Shown here one piece after another: positions 8,702 through 16,931 of a stretch of 37,661 nt of DNA (position 1 is the first letter of the stretch; every line of letters begins with the position of its first letter). The notes under the pieces were generated by a model. The model was not told the DNA's origin. It saw only the letters and a program-made list of their open reading frames with translations, and did not search any database. Both the position numbers and the translations under genes were made by a program. Location: positions 1 through 37,661 of the forward strand of contig NZ_FNCG01000032.1 in NCBI RefSeq assembly GCF_900100945.1, in the 5' to 3' direction. This DNA is from Mucilaginibacter gossypii. Its GTDB lineage: Bacteria; Bacteroidota; Bacteroidia; Sphingobacteriales; Sphingobacteriaceae.

Positions 8702-9577
8702 TTAATTCCTTTTGACTTTCCTATCAAGGAAGTCACGGATAGCTCCGGCAATTTCAGTACCCGAACTTTCCAATGCAAAGTGGCCCGCGTCAAACAGATG
8801 ATATTCCAGATTTTTTACATCTTTTTTGTAAGCTTCCGCTCCTGCAACAGGAAATATATAATCGTTTTTTCCGTAAACGATTAACATTTCAGGACTTTGA
8901 GTGCGAAAATACTCCTGCCATTGCGGATACATCGTAACATTGGTCTGGTAATCGTAAAAAAGGTCGAGCTGGATCCTGCCATTTTCCGGTCTCTCGAGAT
9001 GACGCAGGTCAATCTCCCAGTTATCCGGGCTGATGACACTTGCATCAGGCACCCCGTGAGTATATTGCCATTTCAGCCCATCGGGGCTATGGAAACCTTT
9101 CAACGTCTCTTCGGCAACCAAGTCGTTTTTATCTTTCCAATATGCTTTAATCGGGTCCCAGAATGCCTCCAACCCTTCATCATAGGCGCAACCGTTTTGT
9201 ACGATCAGGGTGTCGATCCTTTCAGGATGTTTATAGGCTAACCGCCAGCCAACGGGCGCACCATAATCCATCAGGTAAAGGCTATATTTATTAATGCCTA
9301 AAGTTTCGAGCAACTCTTCGATAATAATAGCGAAATTATCAAAGGTGTAATCGAAGTCCGTTATAGGTGGCTGTTCGCTTCTTCCGTATCCAGGGTAATC
9401 TGCAGCGATCAGATGGTATTTGTCAGATAAATCTGCTATTAAATTCCGGAACATGTGAGAGGAGCTCGGATATCCGTGCAGTAATACCAAAACGGGCGCG
9501 TCCTTAGGACCGGCTTCCCTGTAAAAAATGTTAACACCTTTGATTTGAATGTACTTGTGTTGAGTTTGATTTTCCAT
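8702..9577 (-). CDS. Alpha/beta hydrolase with Asp nucleophile (haloalkane dehalogenase/epoxide hydrolase type)
   Basis: The 291-residue protein has VLLHGYPSSSHMFRNLI (oxyanion hole), then LIAADYPGYGRSEQP, and a nucleophile elbow LYLMDYGAPVGWR. There Asp104 replaces Ser, as in haloalkane dehalogenases and soluble epoxide hydrolases. The acid candidate is Asp in IVYGKNDYIFP and the base is His in LFDAGHFALE. The cap region is rich in Trp and Tyr (AFWDPIKAYW), fitting a hydrophobic substrate pocket. It is full length with no signal peptide. The substrate class (halogenated compound or epoxide) is inferred from the nucleophile only. The next gene upstream is an aldehyde dehydrogenase, which could act on an oxidised product. 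Confidence 0.87.
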   Translation of the reverse strand: MENQTQHKYIQIKGVNIFYREAGPKDAPVLVLLHGYPSSSHMFRNLIADLSDKYHLIAADYPGYGRSEQPPITDFDYTFDNFAIIIEELLETLGINKYSLYLMDYGAPVGWRLAYKHPERIDTLIVQNGCAYDEGLEAFWDPIKAYWKDKNDLVAEETLKGFHSPDGLKWQYTHGVPDASVISPDNWEIDLRHLERPENGRIQLDLFYDYQTNVTMYPQWQEYFRTQSPEMLIVYGKNDYIFPVAGAEAYKKDVKNLEYHLFDAGHFALESSGTEIAGAIRDFLDRKVKRN

Positions 9578-9584
9578 GACGTTA

Positions 9585-9597
9585 ATTGTTTAACAAT
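9585..9597. promoter_or_regulatory. Short palindrome just upstream of the dehalogenase-like gene
   Basis: ATTGTT-T-AACAAT is a perfect 6-1-6 palindrome lying 8-20 bp before the start codon at 9577. The position fits a repressor operator or mRNA-level control. It is AT-rich and short, so chance is a real alternative, and no regulator is encoded next to it. Confidence 0.3.
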
Positions 9598-9960
9598 CAA
9601 TGGTGAATTTAATGCCACATAAATAAAGCACTGTTTATCAATTATTTAAAATATAAAAAACATTTCCACCTAACGACATTTCGTGATCCTGCAGTGTAGC
9701 CTCGATATAACGACAATTGTCTACACTCACTTAAAAGACTTTGTGTATGATCATTTTTTAAGGCCGAGCACTGGCATGCAGGCTGCTGATCCGGAATATT
9801 TAAAATATGAAAATATTTATCTGAATTAATGAGGAGAAAGTCGCAAAAGTATATTAAACAATCCGCATGCAGCGAACTTCAGAAATTCGCCTGCGAAAGT
9901 TTCGAACAAAAGTATCATTTAAATGATTTGCCGGAAGAAAATCTATTTTGTTGGTTTTTC
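9598..9960. other. Intergenic stretch with no recognised gene
   Basis: About 360 bp between the start of the dehalogenase-like gene and the terminator of the aldehyde dehydrogenase. The promoter of the dehalogenase-like gene is presumably near 9600-9700. A plus-strand frame of 83 codons (9829-10080) runs through the terminator hairpin and resembles no family, so I do not call it a gene. Confidence 0.45.
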
Positions 9961-9961
9961 C

Positions 9962-10003
9962 CCAAAAAGCAGCAGGCTGCAACGGCTATAACGTTGCAGC
10001 CTG
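9962..10003 (-). terminator. Rho-independent terminator of the aldehyde dehydrogenase transcript
   Basis: A perfect 12-bp stem, CAGGCTGCAACG with CGTTGCAGCCTG (9973-9984 and 9992-10003), closes a 7-base loop. On the minus strand it is followed by a run of five T within CTGCTTTTTGGGG. It lies about 155 bp beyond the stop codon at 10159. The stretch between (10004-10158) shows no coding signal and looks like a 3' untranslated region. Confidence 0.82.
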
Positions 10004-10158
10004 GCAGGATTATGAACAGGTCAAAACGAGTTGGTATAACGCAGATACAAATTCAATTTGATGAAATTGTAAATGCCTAAGGAACAATTCAGCAGAAGTG
10101 CGCAGATCTGATAATACGGTTATCACGCGTTCTGAATACGGTCATCTTCAGCCTATAA

Positions 10159-11538
10159 TTAATATTCAAACCATTTGTTTAATTCATGGGCCTTTTCCGG
10201 GGTATAGGGTGCGAAAAGATGTTCAATACTTTCATCAGCCGGTGACACCAATACAGACTTGGCGTGGGTTAATGAATCAAAACCTTGTTTGCCGTAATAA
10301 TTCCCTATTCCTGATTGCCCCACCCCTCCGAAAGGCATTGTAACGATAAAAAGATGAACGTTCGCTTGATTGACCGCGCCGCCGCCAAACGACAAAGTCG
10401 ATAAAAGATGATCGACCAATGCTTGATTCCTGCTGAAAATGTAAGCAGCCAGTGGTTTTGGCGCTTTTTCAATACAAGATACTACATCTCCGATATTACG
10501 ATAGGGAATTATCGGTAAAACAGGCCCAAAGATTTCCTCCTGCATAATTTTATCTGACCAATCGGCAGGATAAATCAATGTCGGGGCTATATAATTGTTT
10601 TCCCTGTCGGCGTTTCCGCCTGCAATTACTTTCAAAGGATCGATCAGTGATAAAAGCCGGTCCACTTCCGCCGGGTTGATTATTTTAGAAAAATCACTGT
10701 TTTTTTGCGGATCGGGCCCATACAGAGACAACAATGCTTTTTTTGCTTCATCAATAAACTCTTCAGCTTTTGACTCGTGAATGTAAACATAACCCGGAGA
10801 TGTGCACCACTGCCCGCCCCATGCAGTTGCTCCCCAAACAAGTTTTTTCGCCGCATCTGCGATGTTTGCTGTTTCGTCGACGATTGCTGGATTTTGTCCA
10901 CCAAGCTCAAGGATAACAGGTGTAAGATTTTCAGCGGCGGCACGCATGATGACCTTTCCAACTTTAGGGCTGCCGGTAAAAAATATAAAATCAAAGGCAA
11001 GTTTAAGTAAACTTTCAACTTCCTCTTTGCCTCCGGTAACTAAGGCGACCGCTTCCTGTTCAAAATACTGCGGGATCAGTTTCTCCAGCAGTGCGCTTGT
11101 GGCTGCTGCTGCTTCATGAGGTTTAAGGACTACCGTATTGCCGGCTGAAAGCGCAGCTATAGCTGGGAGCAATAACGATATAACTGGTGCATTGAAAGGG
11201 CCTATCACCAGTGTTGCGCCATAAGGTTCTCTGAAAACATGCCCTTTATGACCGGATTCTGATAGAAACCGGGGCAGCGGTCGTTCTTCAGCTTTCATCC
11301 AGTCTTTCAGCTGCAGTTTTGTAAACTCGATCACGTGGATAGGTGCATTTGCTTCCAGTACAAATTCGGGCAAAGCCGTTTTAAAATCGCTGGCTACCGC
11401 CGCGTAAAATGCGTCAATATTGTCTTTTAACATGAGTGACATCCTGTCCAGCTGATCGATTCGCCATTCATAGCTCTTCGTTCTATTGGTAGCAAAGAAG
11501 GCCTTTTGTTTGTCAATGATTTTTTTATGTGTATTCAT
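10159..11538 (-). CDS. Aldehyde dehydrogenase, class-3-like
   Basis: This 459-residue NAD(P)-dependent aldehyde dehydrogenase has the short length of the ALDH3 branch. YGATLVIGPFNAPVISLL contains the active-site Asn116, VVLKPHEAAAATS is the cofactor-binding strand and FFTGSPKVGKVIM is the GxxxxG turn. The general base is Glu211 in PVILELGGQNPAIVD and the catalytic Cys245 is in GGQWCTSPGYVYI. The usual Gln-Thr/Ile-Cys is here Gln-Trp-Cys, with Trp just before the nucleophile. The C-terminus GVGQSGIGNYYGKQGFDSLTHAKSVL is typical. It oxidises aldehydes to acids; fatty or aromatic aldehydes are common substrates of class 3. It lies upstream of the dehalogenase-like gene on the same strand, but an intervening terminator separates the transcripts. 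Confidence 0.93.
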   Translation of the reverse strand: MNTHKKIIDKQKAFFATNRTKSYEWRIDQLDRMSLMLKDNIDAFYAAVASDFKTALPEFVLEANAPIHVIEFTKLQLKDWMKAEERPLPRFLSESGHKGHVFREPYGATLVIGPFNAPVISLLLPAIAALSAGNTVVLKPHEAAAATSALLEKLIPQYFEQEAVALVTGGKEEVESLLKLAFDFIFFTGSPKVGKVIMRAAAENLTPVILELGGQNPAIVDETANIADAAKKLVWGATAWGGQWCTSPGYVYIHESKAEEFIDEAKKALLSLYGPDPQKNSDFSKIINPAEVDRLLSLIDPLKVIAGGNADRENNYIAPTLIYPADWSDKIMQEEIFGPVLPIIPYRNIGDVVSCIEKAPKPLAAYIFSRNQALVDHLLSTLSFGGGAVNQANVHLFIVTMPFGGVGQSGIGNYYGKQGFDSLTHAKSVLVSPADESIEHLFAPYTPEKAHELNKWFEY

Positions 11539-11866
11539 ATCGTACTATTATAATCGACAAAGTTCGACATACCGTATTGCCGCTCCATTCACAAATGGTA
11601 AGAAATCAAAACACATTGTTGAGCTTTAAAAAAAGCGCCGGTTTACGTAGCACGGCTTATTAGTACGAATACCGGGGTGAAACAACGGCAGCCTTAGAGC
11701 AAATATTATATATCGTCAAAAATGAATTATTGAAATATCAATACAGGCGAAAAATTGACGAAATATCGCACTCAGTACTCGAAAGACAAATCGCAACTTA
11801 CTAATAAACAAACATTTAAAAAACAGGCATATATTTAGCTATAGTGGTTTTATAAATAAATGCGTT
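11539..11866. other. Divergent intergenic region between aldehyde dehydrogenase and UPF0173 gene
   Basis: About 330 bp of AT-rich sequence without a protein-like frame. Promoters for the aldehyde dehydrogenase (minus) and the UPF0173/kinase/regulator group (plus) should lie here. TATATTTA at 11829-11836 resembles the Bacteroidota -7 element TAnnTTTG except in the last base and is the best candidate for the plus-strand genes, but it is weak. Confidence 0.35.
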
Positions 11867-12547
11867 ATGAAAATAACTTACTATGGACATTCGTGCTTTT
11901 CCGTTTTTGCCGGTGGGAAAAATTTACTTTTCGACCCGTTCATCACACCCAATGAACTTGCGTCAGCTATCAATGTTGACCTCTTGAAGGCAGATTACAT
12001 TTTCGTTTCACACGGTCATTTCGACCACATTACTGACGTGGTGCGCATTGCCTCTAATACGGGAGCCATGGTACTCGGAAACTGGGAAATTTACCAATGG
12101 TTGAACAAACAGGGCTTGCAAAAAACGCATCCTATTAATCCGGGCGGAAAATTCTTTTTTGATTTCGGTTTCGTGAAATCATTTGCAGCTGTACATTCCA
12201 GCAGTTTTCCTGATGGCAGCTATGCAGGTATTCCCTGCGGTTTTGCTTTCGATACGCCAGATGGAAACTTTTACTATAGCGGGGATACAGGTTTAACGCT
12301 CGACATGAAATTGGTGCCGGAATGGGTTGAACTCGATTTTGCAGTGTTACCCATCGGGGACGGCCTTACCATGGGAGTGGAAGACGCTATCAAAGCCTGC
12401 GAAATGCTGAAGGTAAACAAAATGATAGGCGTTCATTATGACACCTTCGGATTTATCAAAATAGATCACCAAAAAACCTTGGAGGTTTTTAAATCAGCCG
12501 GAATAGATGCACACCTTATGGGCATTGGTACTACAATCGATATCTGA
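11867..12547 (+). CDS. UPF0173-type metal-dependent hydrolase (MBL fold)
   Basis: This 226-residue protein matches the UPF0173/YtkL family in length and order of motifs. KITYYGHSCFSV is the family start, LLFDPFI follows, and VSHGHFDHITD is the HxHxDH metal site. Further metal-ligand regions are the His of FAAVHSS, the Asp of YYSGDTG and the His of GVHYDTF. A soluble two-metal hydrolase is expected; substrates of this family are mostly unknown. It lies 59 bp upstream of the histidine kinase on the same strand, so the three genes to 15698 may form one transcript. Confidence 0.92.
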   Translation: MKITYYGHSCFSVFAGGKNLLFDPFITPNELASAINVDLLKADYIFVSHGHFDHITDVVRIASNTGAMVLGNWEIYQWLNKQGLQKTHPINPGGKFFFDFGFVKSFAAVHSSSFPDGSYAGIPCGFAFDTPDGNFYYSGDTGLTLDMKLVPEWVELDFAVLPIGDGLTMGVEDAIKACEMLKVNKMIGVHYDTFGFIKIDHQKTLEVFKSAGIDAHLMGIGTTIDI

Positions 12548-12606
12548 TAATGTATTTTCCATAATCAATATTGCACAGAGCTTAAGAAACTTCAATTTAA
12601 AGCGGT

Positions 12607-14007
12607 ATGACCAGGGTTACTATTGAAATATTGCAGTCGTTTGCGGCATTCAACGATGTTCCCGCGGAACAGCTTGACTGGTTTTTATCCCGTTGTTCCA
12701 ACCGGATTATATTGGGAGGTAACCTGCTTTTTAAACCAGGTATGCCCATTGACTTCACTTATGTTTTTATTTCCGGAAAGTTAAGCCTGTACGTACTGAA
12801 TAATGGGGAGGCGCGGGAATTCGCGTGTGCTGAGACCGGATCTGTTCATGGGTATTTGCCATTTTCCAGAGGCAAGGTCAATTTTGCTTATGGAAGAGCT
12901 TTAGAGAATACCCAGATATTGCTTTTCCCGGCAAATATGATGACTGAAATGATCTGCACCCAGTTTGAACTCACACAAGCGCTGGTGCATGTAATGAGCA
13001 GCAGGGTCAGAAACATCACAGCCCGTCAGCAACAGGATGAAAAAATGGCGGCACTTGGAAGACTTCATGCCGGGTTGGCACATGAATTGAACAATCCTGT
13101 TGCTGCAATACTCAGGGCTGTGGCCATTTTACAAAGGCAGCTTCAACATATGCGGCAAGCATTTGAGGAAGTAGCAGCAGAACGCCTTTCGGACGGTTTT
13201 GACGGCTTTGTCAATTCATTGATACTACGCGCTATAGCACATCGGCAACAATTGCCATTTAGTATGCAGGAAAAAAGCTTAAGAGAAGCACGACTCGTTT
13301 ATTGGCTTGAAAGAAGGCATATTCAAAATGCATCGGATACTGCAGATGACTTCGCTGGCTTCGGCTTCACGGAGGAAGATGCAGACCGGTTTCTTGCTTA
13401 TCTCCCCGGGCAATGGGCATCATCAGGTATCAACTGGTTAGATAGTCATTTGGTGGCAGAAACGCTCTTAAAAGATATTGAAGAAGCTTCGGGGCAGATT
13501 GACGCATTACTAAAATCAGTAAAAGCATTTATCCATGCTGATCAAAGCCATGACAGGCGGTTTGCTGATATACACGAAGGATTGAGGCATACCCTGGTAA
13601 CATTAAAATACAGGCTGGAAGATAAAAATGTTCAGGTCATCCAACATTTCGATACGGAAATACCTTTTGTAAAAATAATGATTGGTGAGTTAAACCAGGT
13701 TTGGTCAAATTTGATCGACAACGCGATTGATGCAATGGAAAATACACAGATTCCTGTACTTGAATTAAATACACGAAGTGACGGAAAATTTGTATATGTC
13801 AGCATTGGAGACAATGGGATGGGTATACCTGCATGTATTGCTGATCGTGTTTTTGATCCTTTCTTTTCAACAAAACCAATAAGCAAAGGCACAGGCCTCG
13901 GACTTGACATTGTGTCGAGGATAGTGAAGCTCCATGACGGAACTGTTACGCTCCAAAGCGTACCTGGCCGCACAGAATTTATAGTTTGTATTCCAATAAA
14001 CAGTTAA
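12607..14007 (+). CDS. Soluble sensor histidine kinase with N-terminal cNMP-binding-type domain
   Basis: The 466-residue protein has no membrane segment. Residues about 10-130 form a Crp-like cyclic-nucleotide-binding barrel: LLFKPGMPIDFTYVFISGKL and the remaining strands. MAALGRLHAGLAHELNNPVA is the kinase H-box, with His159 as phosphoacceptor. About 190 residues, partly helical, separate it from the ATPase domain. That domain has the N-box NQVWSNLIDNAIDAME, the G1 box IGDNGMGIP, the F-box VFDPFFSTK and the G2 box GTGLGLDIV, so all ATP-binding boxes are present. The stop is 26 bp before the ATG of the response-regulator fusion, its evident cognate partner. The input could be a nucleotide or a redox or metabolite ligand in the barrel; the classical cAMP-contact signature is not seen. 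Confidence 0.92.
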   Translation: MTRVTIEILQSFAAFNDVPAEQLDWFLSRCSNRIILGGNLLFKPGMPIDFTYVFISGKLSLYVLNNGEAREFACAETGSVHGYLPFSRGKVNFAYGRALENTQILLFPANMMTEMICTQFELTQALVHVMSSRVRNITARQQQDEKMAALGRLHAGLAHELNNPVAAILRAVAILQRQLQHMRQAFEEVAAERLSDGFDGFVNSLILRAIAHRQQLPFSMQEKSLREARLVYWLERRHIQNASDTADDFAGFGFTEEDADRFLAYLPGQWASSGINWLDSHLVAETLLKDIEEASGQIDALLKSVKAFIHADQSHDRRFADIHEGLRHTLVTLKYRLEDKNVQVIQHFDTEIPFVKIMIGELNQVWSNLIDNAIDAMENTQIPVLELNTRSDGKFVYVSIGDNGMGIPACIADRVFDPFFSTKPISKGTGLGLDIVSRIVKLHDGTVTLQSVPGRTEFIVCIPINS

Positions 14008-14033
14008 AATCTTTTAACACAAAACCCCAATAT

Positions 14034-15698
14034 ATGAACTTGCCAGTTATACTTTGTATAGATGACGATCCTCATGTCCTGAGGGTCATTTTACGCGACC
14101 TGAAAGATAAATATCGCAACGAGTATCGAATCATAGGCACAACGTCTGTAAAAGATGCATTTGTAACCCTTCTAGATCTCCGAAACAAAGGAGAAGCAGT
14201 AGCCATGTATGTCTCTGATCAGCGAATGCCCGAAATGGAAGGCGTTGCATTTTTAAAGCAGGCCATCAAATTTTTTCCTGAAGCAAAAAAGGTTTTGCTC
14301 ACAGCCTACGCAGACAAGGAAGTGGCTATTCATGCGATCAATGAGCTAAGGCTTGACTACTATTTGATTAAACCCTGGGATCCCCCGGCTGAAAAATTGT
14401 ATCCGGTGATAGATGGTCTGCTTGAGGCTTGGCAATTAAACTATCGCCCTAAATTTACGGGTATAAAAGTAATTGGATTTCAATATTCCAGGCTTTCCCA
14501 TGAAATCAAAGAATTTCTATCTGGAAACCTGGTGCCCTATCAATGGGTAGATGTGCAAATAACCGAGAACAGCGAAGAGATACTCACGCTGAACAAACTG
14601 GAACTGAAAGACCTGCCTGTCATATTTTTTGCTGACGGCACACTTCTGATCAAACCGGATATAAAGCAGATAGCGGAAAAAACGGGGCTCAGCCCCGAAC
14701 TAAAAAACGAAGTTTTCGATGTAGTTATAGTTGGTGCCGGACCTGCGGGACTAGCTGCAGGCGTGTATGGAGCGTCCGAAGGGCTGAATACTTTGCTGAT
14801 AGAAAGACATTCGCCGGGCGGCCAGGCCGGCACCAGTAGCCGTATTGAAAACTATCTCGGTTTTCCGGCCGGGATAAGCGGTGCGGAACTTACTACCAGA
14901 GCTTTAACACAGGCTAAACGCCTGGGCGTACAATTTCTTTCGCCCGCTGCGGTAATAAAGATAAGCAACCATCAGGGATATAAAAAACTGATGTTAGCGG
15001 ACGGACGCTGTATCAATACGCGGAGTATAGTTTTAACCACAGGTGTAGAATATCGTAAACTGGAGGTTAATGGTATTGAAGATTTTACCGGAGCCGGAAT
15101 TTATTACGGATCGGCGACTACCGAGACCATGGCCTGTAAAAATAAGGAAGTCTACATAGCCGGGGGAGGCAATTCCGCCGGACAGGCGGCAATGCACCTT
15201 TCCAAATTCGCAAGTAATGTTTACGTAATTATCCGCAGGGATACACTTGTGGGAACGATGTCTACCTATCTGATCGATCAGCTGCAGGAAACCACCAATA
15301 TACACCTGCTTGGAAAAACTGAGGTTGTGGAGGCCCGTGGCACTGACAGATTGCAGGAACTGGCTTTATTTAACTGGAATACAAAGCAAACCAGCATCCA
15401 CAAAGCCGAAGCATTGTTTATATTTATAGGAGCGAAACCTTACACCGAATGGGTTGGGCCGGAAATCATCAAAGATCATAAGGGATTTATAGCTACGGGG
15501 CCAGCCCTCGGGGCATTGAACGGGTTTAATGAATGCTGGAAGTTACGCCGTGAACCATTTGTTCTGGAAACTAGTTGTCCGGGCATCTTTGCGGCCGGAG
15601 ATGTCCGTTCGGGCGCTATGAGCAGGGTAGCTTCCTGCGTTGGGGAAGGATCGATGGCCATCAATCTTGTACACAGATATCTCGCTGAAGTAAAATAA
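14034..15698 (+). CDS. Response regulator fused to thioredoxin-fold domain and thioredoxin-reductase-like flavoprotein
   Basis: The 554-residue product is read from the ATG at 14034; an upstream in-frame ATG at 13986 overlaps the kinase. Residues 4-125 are a receiver domain with ILCIDDDP acidic pocket, phosphoacceptor Asp62 in VSDQRMPEM and Lys113 in YLIKPW. Residues about 140-220 resemble a glutaredoxin/thioredoxin fold (HEIKEFLSGNLVPYQWVDVQ, then DLPVIFFADG) without a CxxC. Residues about 228-550 are a thioredoxin-reductase-type flavoprotein: VVIVGAGPAGLAAGVYGASE (FAD), ERHSPGGQAGTSSRIENYLG, VYIAGGGNSAGQAAMHL (NAD(P)H) and C-terminal CPGIFAAGDVRSG. The active CATC of thioredoxin reductase is SATT here (360-363), so dithiol chemistry is lost. 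Output is probably redox or NAD(P)H-linked signalling or oxidase activity rather than DNA binding; this is inference. Confidence 0.92.
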   Translation: MNLPVILCIDDDPHVLRVILRDLKDKYRNEYRIIGTTSVKDAFVTLLDLRNKGEAVAMYVSDQRMPEMEGVAFLKQAIKFFPEAKKVLLTAYADKEVAIHAINELRLDYYLIKPWDPPAEKLYPVIDGLLEAWQLNYRPKFTGIKVIGFQYSRLSHEIKEFLSGNLVPYQWVDVQITENSEEILTLNKLELKDLPVIFFADGTLLIKPDIKQIAEKTGLSPELKNEVFDVVIVGAGPAGLAAGVYGASEGLNTLLIERHSPGGQAGTSSRIENYLGFPAGISGAELTTRALTQAKRLGVQFLSPAAVIKISNHQGYKKLMLADGRCINTRSIVLTTGVEYRKLEVNGIEDFTGAGIYYGSATTETMACKNKEVYIAGGGNSAGQAAMHLSKFASNVYVIIRRDTLVGTMSTYLIDQLQETTNIHLLGKTEVVEARGTDRLQELALFNWNTKQTSIHKAEALFIFIGAKPYTEWVGPEIIKDHKGFIATGPALGALNGFNECWKLRREPFVLETSCPGIFAAGDVRSGAMSRVASCVGEGSMAINLVHRYLAEVK

Positions 15699-15729
15699 AA
15701 ATATGTCGGCAAAATAATTTCACCAGATT

Positions 15730-16693
15730 ATTAAAATAGCGTTACTATTCTTGTTTACGGTCTGCCTTAAATCCAAGCAGGGACAAATAACATCAGCACC
15801 ATTGCCGGGAAAGAACTACGGTATAGCCCGAAAACGGCTGACGGTGCCCAATACCAACCAGTTTATAAACTTCATCAGCCAAGATAATTGAGACCCGGAA
15901 AGTGTGATGGCTATCGCCTGGCGTCTAACGGGGCTGCCGTTTCTAGTATCATAAAGTGAAGATTTTGAAAACCGGATTTCGATTTCAGACGCAGCGACGA
16001 TCAACGCAGTTCACGTTTCTGCAGCGGCTAAGTCCCCTGTCTTAACCAAAGGAAGAAAAACAGATCCCTTTGCTACTTACGCTGACAATTTTCTACATCC
16101 ATCAGCCTGGCTCAGGCCCAAACGACCTGAATAAAGCTGCGCCATGCTTGAGTGCTGCCACTAAGCTCAGTATAACGGAAAAACTTTATAACTGGCAAAC
16201 AGAATGTTTATTTCTTTCCGTCAAATTATATCGCCAACAAGGAAAAAGAAAAGAATCGATAAAATCGCTTGTGAGCTTGTTTGAGAAAAATCACGGGCAG
16301 GTGAATCCATCCCAAGGTTATCAATAGCTGTCTGCCCTTTTATCATACCGTGATTCCGGCAAACTCGCTTATCTCCGAAAAGCAATTTACATCAGCAAAC
16401 AACAACACAATGTTGAAAAAGAAATTGAATTACTGTTAAGCTGCGCGAATTATTATTCAGCAACAAACCCTATCCTAATTTACGAAGATCTGAATACCGT
16501 ACTTTCAGTCATGGCTTCCATTAACTTTAAACACACCCTGCTTACCCAAACTGAGTTCGCCTATGTCTGTATAATACATTCAAAATTCGCAGAGGCATTG
16601 AAAGTAGCGAAGTCTGGCACAGATCCACTGTGTCACCTTCCTGTCGGGCAAACTGACGTATACCCTGAACATCCCTTCATGTATAAAACTTAG
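15730..16693 (+). pseudogene. Decayed TPR-type protein, possibly the N-terminal half of a TPR sensor kinase
   Basis: Two plus frames together form a protein-like sequence. The first (from about 15730) begins with a signal-like stretch KIALLFLFTVCLKSKQGQ, whose start codon is apparently ATT. It is interrupted by TGA at 15889 and TAA at 15952 in the same frame, with DPESVMAIAWRLTGLPFLVS between. Near 16050-16070 the frame shifts. The second continues through KLYNWQTECLFLSVKLY, QQGKRKESIKSLVSLFE, an in-frame TAG at 16325, then LAYLRKAIYISKQQHNVEKE and ANYYSATNPILIYEDLNT to a stop at 16693. Helical repeat character and the secreted N-terminus resemble TPR-containing sensor kinases of Bacteroidota; no kinase domain remains. 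The tail after about 16615 may be unrelated sequence. Confidence 0.62.
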
Positions 16694-16716
16694 TTTATTA
16701 CAGTAACGACCGCTTT

Positions 16717-16833
16717 TTAGAAAGTATTCGCCTTAGGTATCTTTTCCGGTTTAAACAATTCAGCCACTTTTTTAGCATCCTCTATGCTGATACTGAAATA
16801 CTGATAAATATATTTTTCTATCGGATTGTCCAT
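16717..16833 (-). pseudogene. Crp/Fnr-family regulator, N-terminal stub of 38 codons
   Basis: On the minus strand the ATG at 16833 opens MDNPIEKYIYQYF, then SIEDAKKVAELFKPEKIPK and NTF before TAA. This is the typical start of a Bacteroidota Crp/Fnr regulator, which would continue with a glycine-rich cNMP-type barrel of about 190 residues. Here the frame ends immediately and no continuation is found in the other frames to the left, where the TPR pseudogene tail begins. It is therefore a deletion remnant, not a small gene, although a 38-residue peptide could still be made. Confidence 0.6.
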
Positions 16834-16885
16834 AAGAATGTATTTTCAGAAAAGCGCTCTACTAAATTAATAAAATTAAATCAGC

Positions 16886-16918
16886 CTTGCATTATTGAAC
16901 AATGTTCATTTATATTTG
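16886..16918 (+). promoter_or_regulatory. Promoter of tetR-type gene with embedded operator
   Basis: TATATTTG at 16911-16918 fits the Bacteroidota -7 element TAnnTTTG and ends 13 bp before the ATG at 16932. A TTG at 16886-16888 is a weak -33 match with about 22 bp spacing. Between them lies the palindrome TGAAC-AAT-GTTCA (16896-16908). A repressor bound there would block the promoter, so autoregulation by the TetR protein is likely. Confidence 0.65.
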
Positions 16919-16931
16919 TATCTAATTGATC

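Noticed and set aside
9829..10080. 83-codon plus-strand frame
   Set aside because: It runs through the strong terminator hairpin of the aldehyde dehydrogenase and resembles no family.
10777..11119. Overlapping plus-strand frames of 77 and 105 codons
   Set aside because: They lie inside the aldehyde dehydrogenase on the other strand and are antisense shadows.
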